From Fibrobacter sp. (lineage in GTDB: Bacteria > Fibrobacterota > Fibrobacteria > Fibrobacterales > Fibrobacteraceae): DNA of 35,072 nt. Shown here piece by piece: positions 1 to 9,277 of this stretch (positions are counted from its first letter, which is position 1; each line of letters starts with the position of its first letter). The notes under the pieces were generated by a model, which worked only from the letters and a program-made list of their open reading frames with translations, searched no databases and was not told the DNA's origin. The DNA lies in NCBI GenBank assembly GCA_017959225.1, contig JAGDBD010000094.1, positions 1 to 35,072 on the forward strand. The letters are read 5' to 3'. The position numbers were made by a program, and so were the translations under genes.

Positions 1-1088
1 CGCTTGATGCCCGGAATCTTCTTGAGGCCGGCCATGTCGATTTCGTTGTCGAAGTGACCGATGTTACCCACGATGGCGCGGTGCTTCATCTTTTCCATCT
101 GGGCGGCGCTGATGATGCCGGTGTTGCCGGTGGTGGTCACGAAGATGTCGGCGTAGCTCACGACTTCGTCGAGGGTCTTGACTTCGTAGCCTTCCATGGC
201 GGCCTGGAGTGCGCAAATCGGGTCGATTTCGGTGATGATCACGCGAGCGCCCTGACCGCGGAGGGACTGGGCGCAGCCCTTACCCACGTCGCCGTAGCCG
301 CAAACCACAGCAATCTTACCGGCCATCATCACGTCGGTGGCGCGGTTGATGCCATCGATGAGGGAGTGGCGGCAACCAGAGAGGTTGTCGAACTTGGACT
401 TGGTCACAGAATCGTTCACGTTGATAGCCGGGAACTTGAGACGCCCTGCCTGAGCCATCTGGTACAAGCGATGCACGCCGGTAGTGGTTTCTTCGGAAAC
501 GCCACGGAGAGTTTCACGGGCGCGAGTCCACTGTTTGGGATCTTTCTGGAAAATCTTTCTGCAAGTCGCAAGGAAAACACCCCATTCTTCGGAGTCGGTT
601 TCCGGATTAAATTCAGGCACTTTGCCAGCATCTTCGAATTCGGCGCCGCAGGTCACAAGCATGGTGGCATCGCCACCGTCATCCACGATGAGGTCTGCGG
701 TTTTTCCGTCCGGCCATACGAGAGCGCGAGCGGTATTTTCCCAATATTCTTCCAGAGATTCACCCTTCCAAGCGAACACAGGCACACCCTGCGGATTATT
801 TACACTGCCGTTCTTGCCGACGACAACAGCCGCCGCAGCATTATCCTGCGTGCTGAAAATATTGCAAGAGACCCAACGCACATCTGCGCCTAAGTCAGTG
901 AGGGTTTCAATAAGGATTGCTGTCTGCACAGTCATGTGGAGGCTACCCATAATGCGGGCGCCAGCCAGCGGCTTCTTGCCTTCGTATTCCTTGCGGAGGG
1001 CCATGAGGCCCGGCATTTCGGTTTCGGCGAGATCCAATTCCTTGCGGCCTTCGATCGCAAGGTTGATATCCTTAATTTTGTATTCCAT
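1..1088 (-). CDS. ahcY: S-adenosylhomocysteine hydrolase (partial, C-terminus beyond window)
   Basis: Adenosylhomocysteinase splits S-adenosylhomocysteine into adenosine and homocysteine in the cytoplasm, closing the methyl cycle. About 362 residues are visible and the C-terminus runs off the left edge. The product starts [11 protein letters not shown], carries the substrate-domain stretch [16 protein letters not shown] and the NAD-binding glycine motif GYGDVGKG near residue 263, all typical of the family. The ATG at 1086-1088 is preceded by an AGAGGA ribosome site (1093-1098), which fixes the start. A good sigma70-type promoter lies just upstream. The homocysteine link to metY (26391-27674) is functional only, as the genes are far apart. 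Confidence 0.95.
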   Translation of the reverse strand, partial: MEYKIKDINLAIEGRKELDLAETEMPGLMALRKEYEGKKPLAGARIMGSLHMTVQTAILIETLTDLGADVRWVSCNIFSTQDNAAAAVVVGKNGSVNNPQGVPVFAWKGESLEEYWENTARALVWPDGKTADLIVDDGGDATMLVTCGAEFEDAGKVPEFNPETDSEEWGVFLATCRKIFQKDPKQWTRARETLRGVSEETTTGVHRLYQMAQAGRLKFPAINVNDSVTKSKFDNLSGCRHSLIDGINRATDVMMAGKIAVVCGYGDVGKGCAQSLRGQGARVIITEIDPICALQAAMEGYEVKTLDEVVSYADIFVTTTGNTGIISAAQMEKMKHRAIVGNIGHFDNEIDMAGLKKIPGIK

Positions 1089-1125
1089 AATGTCCTCTTG
1101 GATTTTCTTCTAATTCTTATGCATA

Positions 1126-1154
1126 AATATAAAAAAGCGCATAAGCTTTTTCAA
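1126..1154 (-). promoter_or_regulatory. ahcY promoter (TTGAAA-17-TATATT)
   Basis: On the minus strand TTGAAA (1154-1149) and TATATT (1131-1126) are separated by exactly 17 bases. Transcription would start near 1119, giving a leader of about 31 bases that includes the AGAGGA site. This is a pattern match only. Confidence 0.6.
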
Positions 1155-1202
1155 TGTTCACAAAATTCCCTCGTTTTCGACAAAATCCACATTTTTAACA
1201 AT

Positions 1203-1211
1203 TTATCCACA
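1203..1211. promoter_or_regulatory. Perfect DnaA box TTATCCACA
   Basis: TTATCCACA is the consensus DnaA box. It lies in the divergent ahcY/rpmH gap, next to AAATCCACA at about 1184. In many bacteria rpmH adjoins dnaA and oriC, so this may be a relic of, or an outlier from, an origin region. One box alone is weak evidence. Confidence 0.4.
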
Positions 1212-1306
1212 GATAGTCCACCCCGTTCTTGGGGAGTGAGCCGGAGCATTCCCTTGTGAAATTTCGAAATATTGTTATTTTTGGGACTCCAAAAAGTTTT
1301 TTCAAT

Positions 1307-1323
1307 GGTAACGTGTTGTTACC
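1307..1323 (+). promoter_or_regulatory. Hairpin in rpmH leader (GGTAAC-5-GTTACC)
   Basis: A perfect 6-bp inverted repeat with a 5-base loop lies directly before the AAAGG ribosome site (1325-1329) of rpmH. It could modulate ribosome access or mark the leader 5' end. A candidate promoter, TTGTGA (1254) and TATTTT (1276) with a 16-base spacer, lies upstream. Function is inferred. Confidence 0.3.
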
Positions 1324-1338
1324 TAAAGGTTTAGAACT

Positions 1339-1494
1339 ATGAAAAGAACATTCCAGCCGCACAACCGCAAGCGTCACAATACTCATGGCTTCCGCGCTCG
1401 TATGGAAGACCGTTGGGGCCGTGCTGTTCTCAGCCGTCGCCGCGCCAAGGGTCGTAAGCGTCTCACGGTCAGCGACACCATCTACAAGAAGTAA
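1339..1494 (+). CDS. rpmH: 50S ribosomal protein L34
   Basis: A 51-residue, strongly basic protein beginning [18 protein letters not shown] and ending with an Arg/Lys-rich tail. Length and sequence match bacterial L34 throughout. It is a structural protein of the large ribosomal subunit bound to 23S rRNA. The ATG follows AAAGG by nine bases. It heads the conserved rpmH-rnpA-yidD-yidC order, with rnpA starting almost immediately downstream, so the two are surely cotranscribed. Confidence 0.97.
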   Translation: MKRTFQPHNRKRHNTHGFRARMEDRWGRAVLSRRRAKGRKRLTVSDTIYKK

Positions 1495-1502
1495 GGCCTG
1501 GT

Positions 1503-1841
1503 ATTCCCAGTCTACGTTCTTTTAGACTCGAGTCCGAGTCCGATTATCGACAAATCGCCCACCACGGAAAACGAGTTCATTCACCATCTTTGATGATGCA
1601 ATGGATCGAAAGCCCGGATGGGGTTTGTCGTTTTTGTTTTTTGGCACGCAAAAAGAATGGCAGTGCCGTTTACAGGAACCGTTGCAGACGTATTCTACGT
1701 CCGATCTTTTTTGAAAAAGCGCCGCACGTTCCTGCGCCCGTATGGGCAATGATTATCGTAAAAGATAAAGAAGGGGAAATGACTTCGGAGCGCATGCATC
1801 GCAGCGCCGAGAAGCTCTTTGAAAAAATGGGCTGGCTATGA
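1503..1841 (+). CDS. rnpA: Ribonuclease P protein component, non-ATG start
   Basis: The protein subunit of RNase P, which assists the catalytic RNA in trimming tRNA 5' leaders. The RNR-box-like [10 protein letters not shown] is clear. The family's N-terminal segment ([19 protein letters not shown], then KRV) is encoded upstream of the first in-frame ATG (1590), so translation must begin earlier. In that frame, open from 1458, there is no ATG, GTG or TTG before the conserved segment. ATT at 1503 is the best placed codon, with AAGTAAGG just upstream, and would give 112 residues, normal for the family. Starting at 1590 would leave only 83 residues and remove the first conserved strand. It ends in ATGA overlap with yidD. 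Confidence 0.85.
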   Translation: MPSLRSFRLESESDYRQIAHHGKRVHSPSLMMQWIESPDGVCRFCFLARKKNGSAVYRNRCRRILRPIFFEKAPHVPAPVWAMIIVKDKEGEMTSERMHRSAEKLFEKMGWL

Positions 1842-2083
1842 GCATCAAGCGAGCCTTGGAAGAAGCCCTGATCTTCCCGATCCGTATTTACCGAAAAGTT
1901 CACCCGTATTTTTTTCACGGAGTCTGCAGGTTCACACCTACGTGTTCTGAGTATGCAATCGAAGCGATTCGAGTACACGGAATCTTCAAAGGTTTCTATC
2001 TTGCAGTTTTTCGAGTGTTACGTTGCAATCCCTTTTGCCGGGGAGGTTACGACCCGGTACCGCCAAAGAAAGAAAAACTATGA
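1838..2083 (+). CDS. yidD: Membrane protein insertion efficiency factor YidD
   Basis: An 81-residue protein with the family's cysteine-rich signature: [15 protein letters not shown], then [17 protein letters not shown]. YidD is a small membrane-associated protein that helps YidC-dependent insertion. The N-terminal amphipathic stretch ([15 protein letters not shown]) fits inner-membrane association. Its ATG overlaps the rnpA stop by four bases (ATGA), and its own stop overlaps the yidC start in the same way, indicating translational coupling. Confidence 0.95.
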   Translation: MSIKRALEEALIFPIRIYRKVHPYFFHGVCRFTPTCSEYAIEAIRVHGIFKGFYLAVFRVLRCNPFCRGGYDPVPPKKEKL

Positions 2084-3918
2084 AAATGAAACCCTCCACC
2101 CTTATCGGTCTCATTCTCCTCGTCGGCCTTTTCGTATGGTCGATGACCATGTCCACCAGCCGCGCCGAAGAACAGGCAGCAGCCCAACGAGCAAAGGCAG
2201 AAGCCGCTCAAACGCAGAACGTTCGTTCCGGCTCTTTGCAAGTTCCGGAGCTTTCTCCGCTGGATTCTGCAAAGCTTGCCCCGGCGACACTCGCACCGGC
2301 AGCAAAACCTGTAGCCGTCGACACCTTAAAGGATTCGGCTCAAGTCGCAGAAGCTCCCAAAACGATCGAACGTAAAAAAGTGACCGTCGAAAACGACCAC
2401 TTCTCCGTGGTATTCGACAATCTCGGTGCAAAAATTACAAGCATCGTTGTAAAAGCCCTTCCGGATTCTGCCGGCAATTTCCCCGAAATCATTTCCGATA
2501 CGGCAAAAGGCGCTCTCGGTTTAAAAATCGACGGAGTGGACCTTTCGAACCAGCTCTTCGCCCTTCCAGAAAACACTCCGGAAAAAATTCTCGTCGATAG
2601 CGACAAGAGCCTTTCTTTCACTTTTGCCGATCCCAACGGCAACAAGGTCATTCGCGTTTACAGCTTCACCAAAGACGGAGTTTCCATTCAGCAGTCGGTG
2701 AAGTTCGAAGGATTCCGCCCGAACGATTACGAAATCATCTGGGACGGCGGTATGAAAGAAACAGAAGCCTTCCCCAAGGGCAGAAGCTTTGGCGGGGGCG
2801 CTTACTTCTTTAGCGAAGTGATCTTCAACGACATGTACAGCGTGGAACGCGAAACGGTCCGCGACAAAGAAAAGTTCAACGAAAAAGACGGAAAGATTCT
2901 TTGGGCAGGCATGCGCCGCAAGTACATTGCCGCAGTCATCAAATATCCGGAAGCTTCCGAAGCCACCCTCACCGCGGAACACTTCGACACCAACGGAGAA
3001 AATTCCAAGGATCCGGGAACTTACCGCATCAAGCTTTCCGATTACATGCACGACAATGCGACCATCGACTTTGACTTCATGATTCTTCCGCTGAACTGGA
3101 GCGAAATCAAGAGTTTTGACTTGGGATTCGAAAAGATCATCGTCAGCGGTTGGACCTGGTGCGGAGCGGATGTCTGGTTTGTCGCCATCTGCGGATTCCT
3201 CCTCTGGCTTCTCAAGTTCTTCTACTCGATCATTCCGAACTACGGTGTGGGCATTATCCTTTTAACGATCGTTGTCCGCTCGATTACCACGCCGCTTACC
3301 TTGAAGCAGCTCCGTTCTACCCGCGGCATGAGCAAGCTCAAACCGCAGCTTGATGAAATCAATGTGAAGTACCGCAGCGATCCGCAAAAGAAGCAAGCTG
3401 CCATCATGGAACTCTATGCCAAGAACGGTGTAAATCCCATGGCTTCTTGCACGGGCGGATGCCTCCCGATGCTCATTCAGATGCCTGTGTTCTTCGGTCT
3501 CTTTATGGTATTCGGTCGCGCTATTGAACTTCGCGGTCAGCCGTTCATGGGCTGGATTACAGACCTCTCCCGTTCCGACGTGATTTGGAACGGCATCACG
3601 ATTCCGTTTGTGATGCCGGACGGTATTGCGATTCTCCCCATCGTGATGGTGTTCACGACTTATTTCCAAACGAAGCAGTCCATGGCTTCCATGACAGATC
3701 CTGCCCAGCAGAAGATGATGGTCTGGATGATGCCTATTATGATGTTCCTCTTCAGCGCCGTGATGCCGTCTGGACTTGTGCTCTACTGGATCGTTTCGAA
3801 CCTCTGGGGCATTGGACAGTACGCTCTTGTGAACCGTTCTCGCCGTTTGGAAGAACAGGGTTCTACAAAGTTCAAGGGCAAGAAGGTCCAGGACGCTGTT
3901 ATCGTGAAAAAGAAGTAA
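2080..3918 (+). CDS. yidC: Membrane protein insertase YidC
   Basis: The inner-membrane insertase that acts with and without SecYEG. 612 residues: an N-terminal membrane anchor ([15 protein letters not shown], about residues 7-21), an Ala/Gln-rich stretch, a large periplasmic beta domain (about 110-350), and the conserved C-terminal insertase core with [18 protein letters not shown] and [18 protein letters not shown]. The Arg of VVRSITTPL corresponds to the conserved hydrophilic-groove residue. An in-frame ATG at 2023 lies inside yidD; the ATG at 2080, forming an ATGA overlap with yidD and followed by a typical YidC N-terminus, is chosen. A strong terminator follows. Confidence 0.96.
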   Translation: MKMKPSTLIGLILLVGLFVWSMTMSTSRAEEQAAAQRAKAEAAQTQNVRSGSLQVPELSPLDSAKLAPATLAPAAKPVAVDTLKDSAQVAEAPKTIERKKVTVENDHFSVVFDNLGAKITSIVVKALPDSAGNFPEIISDTAKGALGLKIDGVDLSNQLFALPENTPEKILVDSDKSLSFTFADPNGNKVIRVYSFTKDGVSIQQSVKFEGFRPNDYEIIWDGGMKETEAFPKGRSFGGGAYFFSEVIFNDMYSVERETVRDKEKFNEKDGKILWAGMRRKYIAAVIKYPEASEATLTAEHFDTNGENSKDPGTYRIKLSDYMHDNATIDFDFMILPLNWSEIKSFDLGFEKIIVSGWTWCGADVWFVAICGFLLWLLKFFYSIIPNYGVGIILLTIVVRSITTPLTLKQLRSTRGMSKLKPQLDEINVKYRSDPQKKQAAIMELYAKNGVNPMASCTGGCLPMLIQMPVFFGLFMVFGRAIELRGQPFMGWITDLSRSDVIWNGITIPFVMPDGIAILPIVMVFTTYFQTKQSMASMTDPAQQKMMVWMMPIMMFLFSAVMPSGLVLYWIVSNLWGIGQYALVNRSRRLEEQGSTKFKGKKVQDAVIVKKK

Positions 3919-3940
3919 TTCTCTCTTTCTCGAAAATTTT

Positions 3941-3970
3941 GGACTGGCGTTTTGCCAGTCCATTTTTTAT
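3941..3970 (+). terminator. Rho-independent terminator after yidC
   Basis: GGACTGGC (3941-3948) pairs perfectly with GCCAGTCC (3954-3961) over a 5-base loop and is followed by ATTTTTTATTT. It closes the rpmH-rnpA-yidD-yidC operon. Confidence 0.9.
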
Positions 3971-4000
3971 TTATAAAGAAAGTTCACAATCGAGGTTTCC

Positions 4001-4345
4001 ATGGAATTAAACTGGAAAGAATCCGAAAGCAAAATTTGGGCAGAAGACGAAAACGGGAAAACTCTTGCAGTCATCGATTTTCCAAGTATCGATGACAATA
4101 CATTCGACATTACGCACACCGAAGTAGACCCTTCCTTGCGCGGTCAAGGCATTGCAGATAAACTTACCCGATCTGCTGCACAAAAAATCCAAAAAAGCGG
4201 GAAGAAAACCGTTCTTTCATGCTCTTACGCAATCCGCTGGTTTAGCCGCCACAAGGAGTTTGTAGAAATCCTGGCCGACCCTCAAAAAGAAGCGGAAAAA
4301 GCGGCGAACCTAAACGGTCCTGCTTGCGGAATCCAGCTGCCTTAA
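4001..4345 (+). CDS. Small GNAT-like N-acetyltransferase (YjdJ/NATD1 type)
   Basis: A 114-residue single-domain protein. The middle contains the acetyl-CoA loop type motif VDPSLRGQGIADKLTRSA (about residues 42-59), followed by SCSYAIRWFSRHKEF, the pattern of the short GNAT subgroup typified by YjdJ and human NATD1. Substrate is unknown for these proteins. A GAGG ribosome site lies before the ATG. Monocistronic: it follows the yidC terminator and converges on the exporter operon so tightly that the two stop codons overlap (TTAA, 4342-4345). Confidence 0.85.
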   Translation: MELNWKESESKIWAEDENGKTLAVIDFPSIDDNTFDITHTEVDPSLRGQGIADKLTRSAAQKIQKSGKKTVLSCSYAIRWFSRHKEFVEILADPQKEAEKAANLNGPACGIQLP

Positions 4346-5565
4346 AGTTCCCTGCGGCGCCATCTGCGGCGAAGCCTTTTCGCTCGCCAAATGACTCGCC
4401 CCAAAAGATCTTCTCGCTTGGCATGGATCAGTCCAAGGAAAAGATAAAAGACGGAAAGTTCAAAAAGCCGAATCAAATTGTGTGAAACTTCTTGGAAGTT
4501 CGCTCCGATATTTTGAATGCTGAGCCATGTCGGAATCGCATAAGTCGACGGAATAAAGGCTGCGATCATCTGAATTGCTCGGGGCATATTTCCCGACGGC
4601 CAACTGAATCCCGAAGCGAACACGACAAAGATCGGAACGCTTGCAAACACGAGCAGCGCCGTTTCGCGGTATTTAAAAAATTGCGCAATCCACATGCCCA
4701 TATTCACCACGGCGCCGAAGAACAATAATCCAAACAGAAGCACCAGCCATTCGTTTCCACGATCCGGAAATCCGAACACATGGTAAATGACAAATTTAAA
4801 GAAGAATAACGCTGCGAGATAGTGCAGAATGTAAGCAAGAGAACGCCCAAAATAACGGATCAAAAGCGGTGCACCTTCCGTTTCGTCGTCATTTTTAAAA
4901 ACTTTGAAATGGCGATTCTTGCGGGGCCCGCCCATGACGCCAACCGCCACAAGGAGCGTCTGCTGCAAAATGATCATCAGCACGGCACTCACCGCATAAA
5001 TTCCATAGCCACCCGAAGCGTTGAACATTCTAAAGAATCGCGTCGGAATCGGATCGCGAATCGCCATCGCTTCCGAAAGGGAATGCCCCTGCATCACAAT
5101 CCGCTTTACTTGAGTCGTCGCCCCCACAGACATTGCCGCAGTCGTAAAAGCGCTCGCCACGTTTCCGTACAAAAGAATAAATCCACCGTGGCAATAAACA
5201 CCCACCGATGCATTTTGCCCTTTGCGAAGATCCGCTTCAAGCCCTTGAGGAATCTTCATGTAGCCGTAGATCTTTTCATCGGCTAAAGCTTTTTGCGCTT
5301 CTAATTCGTTTTCATAAATGGCGACAATCGTATCTTCCTGCATAGCCGATGCCGCACGGATAATCTGGTGCGACATGGTAGAATGGTCCAAGTCCACAAT
5401 CGCAGCCGGGGCTTTGTTTGCTACCTGATTTTTATACGGATAAGGATAGTAGAATGCGTAAAAAATCACGCCAAAGAAAACGATCAGCATAACCGCCGGA
5501 TCTTTTGCAAAAGCCTTCCACTCGGTAAGCGTCACCTTAAAAAGAAGGTCGATCATGCGGAACAT
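4342..5565 (-). CDS. ABC-2 type exporter permease (second of two)
   Basis: 407 residues with the ABC-2/YhhJ-like layout: an N-terminal membrane helix (VMLIVFFGVIFYAFYYPYPY, about residues 25-44), a long extracytoplasmic domain, then five or so C-terminal membrane segments. The late motif GFSWPSGNMPRAIQMIAAFIPSTY is typical of the family. It overlaps the upstream permease by 13 bases; AGGAGG seven bases before the ATG at 5565 supports that start, although an ATG at 5556 would make an ATGA junction. Likely forms a heterodimer with the preceding permease. No ATPase gene lies in the operon. Confidence 0.85.
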   Translation of the reverse strand: MFRMIDLLFKVTLTEWKAFAKDPAVMLIVFFGVIFYAFYYPYPYKNQVANKAPAAIVDLDHSTMSHQIIRAASAMQEDTIVAIYENELEAQKALADEKIYGYMKIPQGLEADLRKGQNASVGVYCHGGFILLYGNVASAFTTAAMSVGATTQVKRIVMQGHSLSEAMAIRDPIPTRFFRMFNASGGYGIYAVSAVLMIILQQTLLVAVGVMGGPRKNRHFKVFKNDDETEGAPLLIRYFGRSLAYILHYLAALFFFKFVIYHVFGFPDRGNEWLVLLFGLLFFGAVVNMGMWIAQFFKYRETALLVFASVPIFVVFASGFSWPSGNMPRAIQMIAAFIPSTYAIPTWLSIQNIGANFQEVSHNLIRLFELSVFYLFLGLIHAKREDLLGRVIWRAKRLRRRWRRREL

Positions 5566-6695
5566 AATTCAGCCTCCTCTTTTTTAGCTTGGCGCGGTAA
5601 ACGAATGCCCATAGTAAACACGGACACCAGCGACCAGAATACAAAAAACACGGCAAGGATTTCAAAGGAGTGAAACGCGCGTTCGATTCCCAAATGTCCA
5701 AAGAAAAACGCCGATTGGAGCTGCATCATCTGCGTAATCGGCAAAATAAAAGTCCAACACCGAATCACAAACGGCATGGCAAACACCGGGAACGTCTGAC
5801 CGCAAAAAGCAAAAGCCGGTCCGCCGACAACCGCAGAGGCGCTCAACGCAATACGCATTTCGCCAACGATCCCCACAAAAGAAGCTCCCATCGCCATGCA
5901 CACCGCCACCATTAAATAAGCTCCACCATAGAGCACCACCTTGTCGATCGTTTCGATCGCAGGCATCCCGCTTCGAACAATGGCAAGCATTCCCATCAGC
6001 TCGGTTCCAAGAATCAAAACGCCGGGCCAAAGCCTTCCCAAATAAGCGGTGACAATAGAATTCCCCGACAGCGAAAGCCACTTCCCCACTTCCTTTTCGC
6101 GAATCGGAAACGCATACAGGTATGCACCCAAAAGCATCGCTATAATGTGGAAAAGCGCGATCACAAGACCGATGCCCAAAAAGTATTCAAAGTTTCCTGT
6201 GGGGTTCCCCACAATGTGAAGTTCCACGCTAATCGGATTTTGAATTGTATTCTTTGCAAGGATTGCGCCCTGCGTTGCCACGGCCACGCGAATGTCGTTC
6301 GTAATCAGCTTACTCGTTAAAAGGGACTGCCCGTTCGTATAAACGGTTACCGCAGGCGCCTCTAACCGAACCGCATGCCGTTCCAAATCGTGAGGAATGT
6401 AAACGAAAGCAAGAATTTCACCGCTCCGCATCGCAGAGGAGCATTCCGAAATATCCTTGCAACGTTTTTTTATGGCCGAAGTTTTTGTCGCTTCAATAGC
6501 ACGCAAAAGCTTCCCTTGAAATTCTCCACCACCTTCGGCAACTGCACCAATAGGAAGCTCATACGGAGATTCCGCCGAAAACATGGAAATCATTAAACTG
6601 CAAAGCGCAATGGGAAATATGAAAAGCAGAAGGGCTAGGGAAAAGTCCTTTCTAAAATATGCGCTTCCTGCAACTTTCCAAATATTCCGGAGCAA
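5553..6695 (-). CDS. ABC-2 type exporter permease (first of two)
   Basis: 380 residues, same overall plan as its downstream neighbour: an N-terminal membrane helix (about residues 17-37), an extracytoplasmic domain up to about 160, and a hydrophobic C-terminal half. It starts with TTG two bases after the hlyD stop (the ribosome site GGAGAAG is within the end of hlyD), so it is translationally coupled. Fits a paired-permease exporter similar to YbhS/YbhR, working with the HlyD and TolC homologues encoded upstream. Cargo is unknown. Confidence 0.83.
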   Translation of the reverse strand: MLRNIWKVAGSAYFRKDFSLALLLFIFPIALCSLMISMFSAESPYELPIGAVAEGGGEFQGKLLRAIEATKTSAIKKRCKDISECSSAMRSGEILAFVYIPHDLERHAVRLEAPAVTVYTNGQSLLTSKLITNDIRVAVATQGAILAKNTIQNPISVELHIVGNPTGNFEYFLGIGLVIALFHIIAMLLGAYLYAFPIREKEVGKWLSLSGNSIVTAYLGRLWPGVLILGTELMGMLAIVRSGMPAIETIDKVVLYGGAYLMVAVCMAMGASFVGIVGEMRIALSASAVVGGPAFAFCGQTFPVFAMPFVIRCWTFILPITQMMQLQSAFFFGHLGIERAFHSFEILAVFFVFWSLVSVFTMGIRLPRQAKKEEAELCSA

Positions 6696-6696
6696 T

Positions 6697-7686
6697 TTAC
6701 TTCTCCGAATTTCGATCCCAAAGAACAGTCATACCCGGGCGAAGTCCTTCCACCGGAGCCTGCGGGCGTAAACGGATTTCAAACGTTTTCAAATCAAAGC
6801 CGCCGCTTTCCTTGCTGCTCTTCCAGACTGCGTAATTCCCTGCGCTTGCAATGTAAAAGACTTCCATCGGAACGGTCTTTCCAAGTGCCGGGACTAAAAG
6901 GTCAAAAACTTTTCCCTTCTGAATGTTCTTGAGATCATCTTCACGGGCGTTGAAAACAGCCCAAGCATCTTTTAAATCCGTAATGGCGACAACTGGCATT
7001 CCAGCGCCTACCACTTCCCCTTCTTCCGAAATTTTAAGAGTAATTTCACCCGTAATCGGAGCGACGATCCGTGTTTCATCAAGGTAAGCTTTCACTTCTG
7101 CCTTTGCACCGTCTGCCTGCAAAACGAGAGCGTTGGCAGCCGCTTTATCTTCTTCGCGGGCACCGTTGACAGCCTGCGTGTACTGCGCCTTGGCAGCTTC
7201 CACCTGAGCCTTGGCTGCATTCATCTGCGTTTCCGCTTCGTCGCGTTTTTGCACAGGGAGAACGCCTTCGTCATAAAGTTTTTGTACACGTTCATAAGTC
7301 GTCTTGGCAAGGTTTGCCGCTTGCTCCGCACGGGAAAGCACAGCCTTTGCCGCATCGATCTGTTCGGAACGGGCACCGTTCTTCGCTTTTTTGGCCTGCG
7401 CCTGCGCCGCCTTGTAAGCGCCTTCCGCCTGGATCTTCTTCGCTTCCACTTCCGGGCTCGAAATTTCGGCAATGATATCGCCCTTCGTCACGTTATCGCC
7501 TTCGTGCACCGCAATGGAGCTAATGCGTCCCGGAAGTTTTCCTGCAACCATTACCCGATGCGCTTCAATTTGCCCCTGCAAATATTCAGGCTTCGGAGTC
7601 AATGCAAAATTCCGGATCGTGATAAAAGCTGCAACAAGCAGCGTCACAATCATCAACAACGTCAAAAAAGCCGGAATCTTTTTCAT
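6697..7686 (-). CDS. HlyD/EmrA-family periplasmic adaptor (membrane fusion protein)
   Basis: 329 residues. An N-terminal signal anchor (about residues 5-27), a lipoyl-like half motif (GRISSIAVHEGDNVTKGDIIAEI), a long Ala/Lys/Gln-rich coiled-coil hairpin (about 80-190), then the second lipoyl half (RIVAPITGEITLKISEEGEVV) and a beta-barrel tail. This is the standard membrane fusion protein order linking an inner-membrane pump with TolC. The ATG overlaps the tolC-like stop in ATGA. Closest known architecture is YbhG/YhiI, which serve ABC-2 exporters. Confidence 0.92.
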   Translation of the reverse strand: MKKIPAFLTLLMIVTLLVAAFITIRNFALTPKPEYLQGQIEAHRVMVAGKLPGRISSIAVHEGDNVTKGDIIAEISSPEVEAKKIQAEGAYKAAQAQAKKAKNGARSEQIDAAKAVLSRAEQAANLAKTTYERVQKLYDEGVLPVQKRDEAETQMNAAKAQVEAAKAQYTQAVNGAREEDKAAANALVLQADGAKAEVKAYLDETRIVAPITGEITLKISEEGEVVGAGMPVVAITDLKDAWAVFNAREDDLKNIQKGKVFDLLVPALGKTVPMEVFYIASAGNYAVWKSSKESGGFDLKTFEIRLRPQAPVEGLRPGMTVLWDRNSEK

Positions 7687-9155
7687 TTTCCATTCTCCAG
7701 ATAATCTTGAATCTTTTCCACCTGGCCGCTCGTTTCCAAAAGTCCCGCGAGAGCCATCGTCGCATCGAAATTCGCTTTAAGCAGCGCAATGCGAAGGCGT
7801 TCCAAGGAAAGTTGGGCGTCCACCACATCAAGGCTCGTTCCCATGCCCGCATTGAACGCCTTCTGCTGATCTTCCAAAGATTCTTTGGCAAGTTCTTCCG
7901 TTTTCTTTAACGATTCAATGCGTCCCTTCGCATGTTCATATTCGCGGTAACGCTTTTCCACGAGCAACGAAATATTTTGAACGGCCTGATTTTGAAGGCT
8001 CAACACTTCGTGCTGCGTCGCTTTGGCTTCCGCCACTTTTCCAGCGGTTTCGCCACCGTGGAAAATATTCCATTCGGCCACAACGCCTACAGCCCATTCC
8101 GGTTCAAGAATCGTCAAGTCTTTTGTATAAAGTTCTTTTTTTCCAAAAAGGGCTACCGTCGGGAAATAATCGCCCCGGGCTGCGGTCACAGCCCGTTCAC
8201 TCCTTTTTTTCGCCTGTTCCAACTGCTTCATGCCGGGATAATTTTCTACAGCCCGTTTTTTATAACTTTCCAAAGACTCCGAAAGTTCCTTCGGTTCAAT
8301 GGATGTCGTGGTGGTCAAAGCCGTATCGCTTTCCCCGAGGGTGTTCGCCAGGGCAAGGCGGGCAAGGGAGAGATCCCGTTCCGCATTTCCTTTTTCCGTT
8401 TCCGCTTCTACAAAAGCCACTTCAGCGCGCAAACGTTCCGCTCGGGAAATCTGTCCACCTTCTTCTAGCTTTTTCGCCTGCTCCACGTGCGCTTGGATCG
8501 TGTTAAAAGCTTCCGTACGAAGCTCAACCATTTCTTCGGCAAGGTGCACCGTAAAATAACGGGTGCAAACTTCCATCATCACGGTATTTTCTACCAGATT
8601 GTAAGCCGCTTTTTCCGCTTCTACATTTTCCGTTGAAGCTTTATAGGCGGAATAGATTTTTCCACCGGTAAAAATCGGCCACACAAGAGATGCTGTAGCG
8701 TTAAAGAACAGATCGTCCTGAACTTTTATCCGGAATTTGTCTTCGGGTAGTTCACTTGCTAACGCCTGCTGGCCTTGAGTCGCCGCTTTTTTGGCAGCGG
8801 TCTGGGCCATGGTTTGGCCTTCGTCACCGTAAGAGGCGTATTGTTGACTTGCCAGCGCATAAACGCTTGTATACGTCGAAGCGTAATTAGAGCCTAAAAT
8901 AGCCGTGCGCATATCCCCAAGGTCGATCGTAATATCGTCATCGATTTTCGTCACCTTTCCGGTAATCGAAAGTTTTGGCATAAAAAGGGAACGAGCCGAA
9001 GTCTTTTGGGCTTCCGCCTTTTCGATATGCGTTTTGCTCGCCACGAGCTGGGGGTTCTTCAGTTTCGCCTTTTGCATTGCGTCTTGCAACGAAAGCGGTT
9101 CTGCAAATGCGATTACAGACCCCATTAAAATCAGATTTAATAAATATTTATTCAT
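7683..9155 (-). CDS. TolC-family outer-membrane efflux protein
   Basis: 490 residues. A signal peptide (MNKYLLNLILMGSVIAFA) precedes EPLSLQDAMQKAKLKNPQL, the classic TolC repeat start. Two long alpha-helical repeat regions with alternating coiled coils follow, including EQAKKLEEGGQISRAERLRAEV and a second LVEKRYREYEHAKGRIESLKK. The ATG at 9155 is chosen over an upstream ATG at 9239 because it gives a proper signal peptide. First gene of the exporter operon; it would form the outer-membrane channel. An inter-repeat stretch around residues 85-145 (ASTYTSVYALASQQYASYGD) is longer than in E. coli TolC. Confidence 0.93.
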   Translation of the reverse strand: MNKYLLNLILMGSVIAFAEPLSLQDAMQKAKLKNPQLVASKTHIEKAEAQKTSARSLFMPKLSITGKVTKIDDDITIDLGDMRTAILGSNYASTYTSVYALASQQYASYGDEGQTMAQTAAKKAATQGQQALASELPEDKFRIKVQDDLFFNATASLVWPIFTGGKIYSAYKASTENVEAEKAAYNLVENTVMMEVCTRYFTVHLAEEMVELRTEAFNTIQAHVEQAKKLEEGGQISRAERLRAEVAFVEAETEKGNAERDLSLARLALANTLGESDTALTTTTSIEPKELSESLESYKKRAVENYPGMKQLEQAKKRSERAVTAARGDYFPTVALFGKKELYTKDLTILEPEWAVGVVAEWNIFHGGETAGKVAEAKATQHEVLSLQNQAVQNISLLVEKRYREYEHAKGRIESLKKTEELAKESLEDQQKAFNAGMGTSLDVVDAQLSLERLRIALLKANFDATMALAGLLETSGQVEKIQDYLENGK

Positions 9156-9234
9156 TTTCTTAAAAGATATTAAACATTTACAAAAATGGCGAATTTGGGC
9201 ATCTGCCCCCAAGACCCGTTTTGCTTCCATATTT

Positions 9235-9263
9235 ATCATAAAATCATTTTCTTTTCATTACAA
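9235..9263 (-). promoter_or_regulatory. Exporter operon promoter (TTGTAA-17-TATGAT)
   Basis: On the minus strand TTGTAA (9263-9258) and TATGAT (9240-9235) are spaced by 17 bases. The predicted leader to the tolC ATG at 9155 is about 73 bases and contains a GGGC-atct-GCCC hairpin (9197-9208). Confidence 0.5.
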
Positions 9264-9277
9264 AATCTACATAAGAT

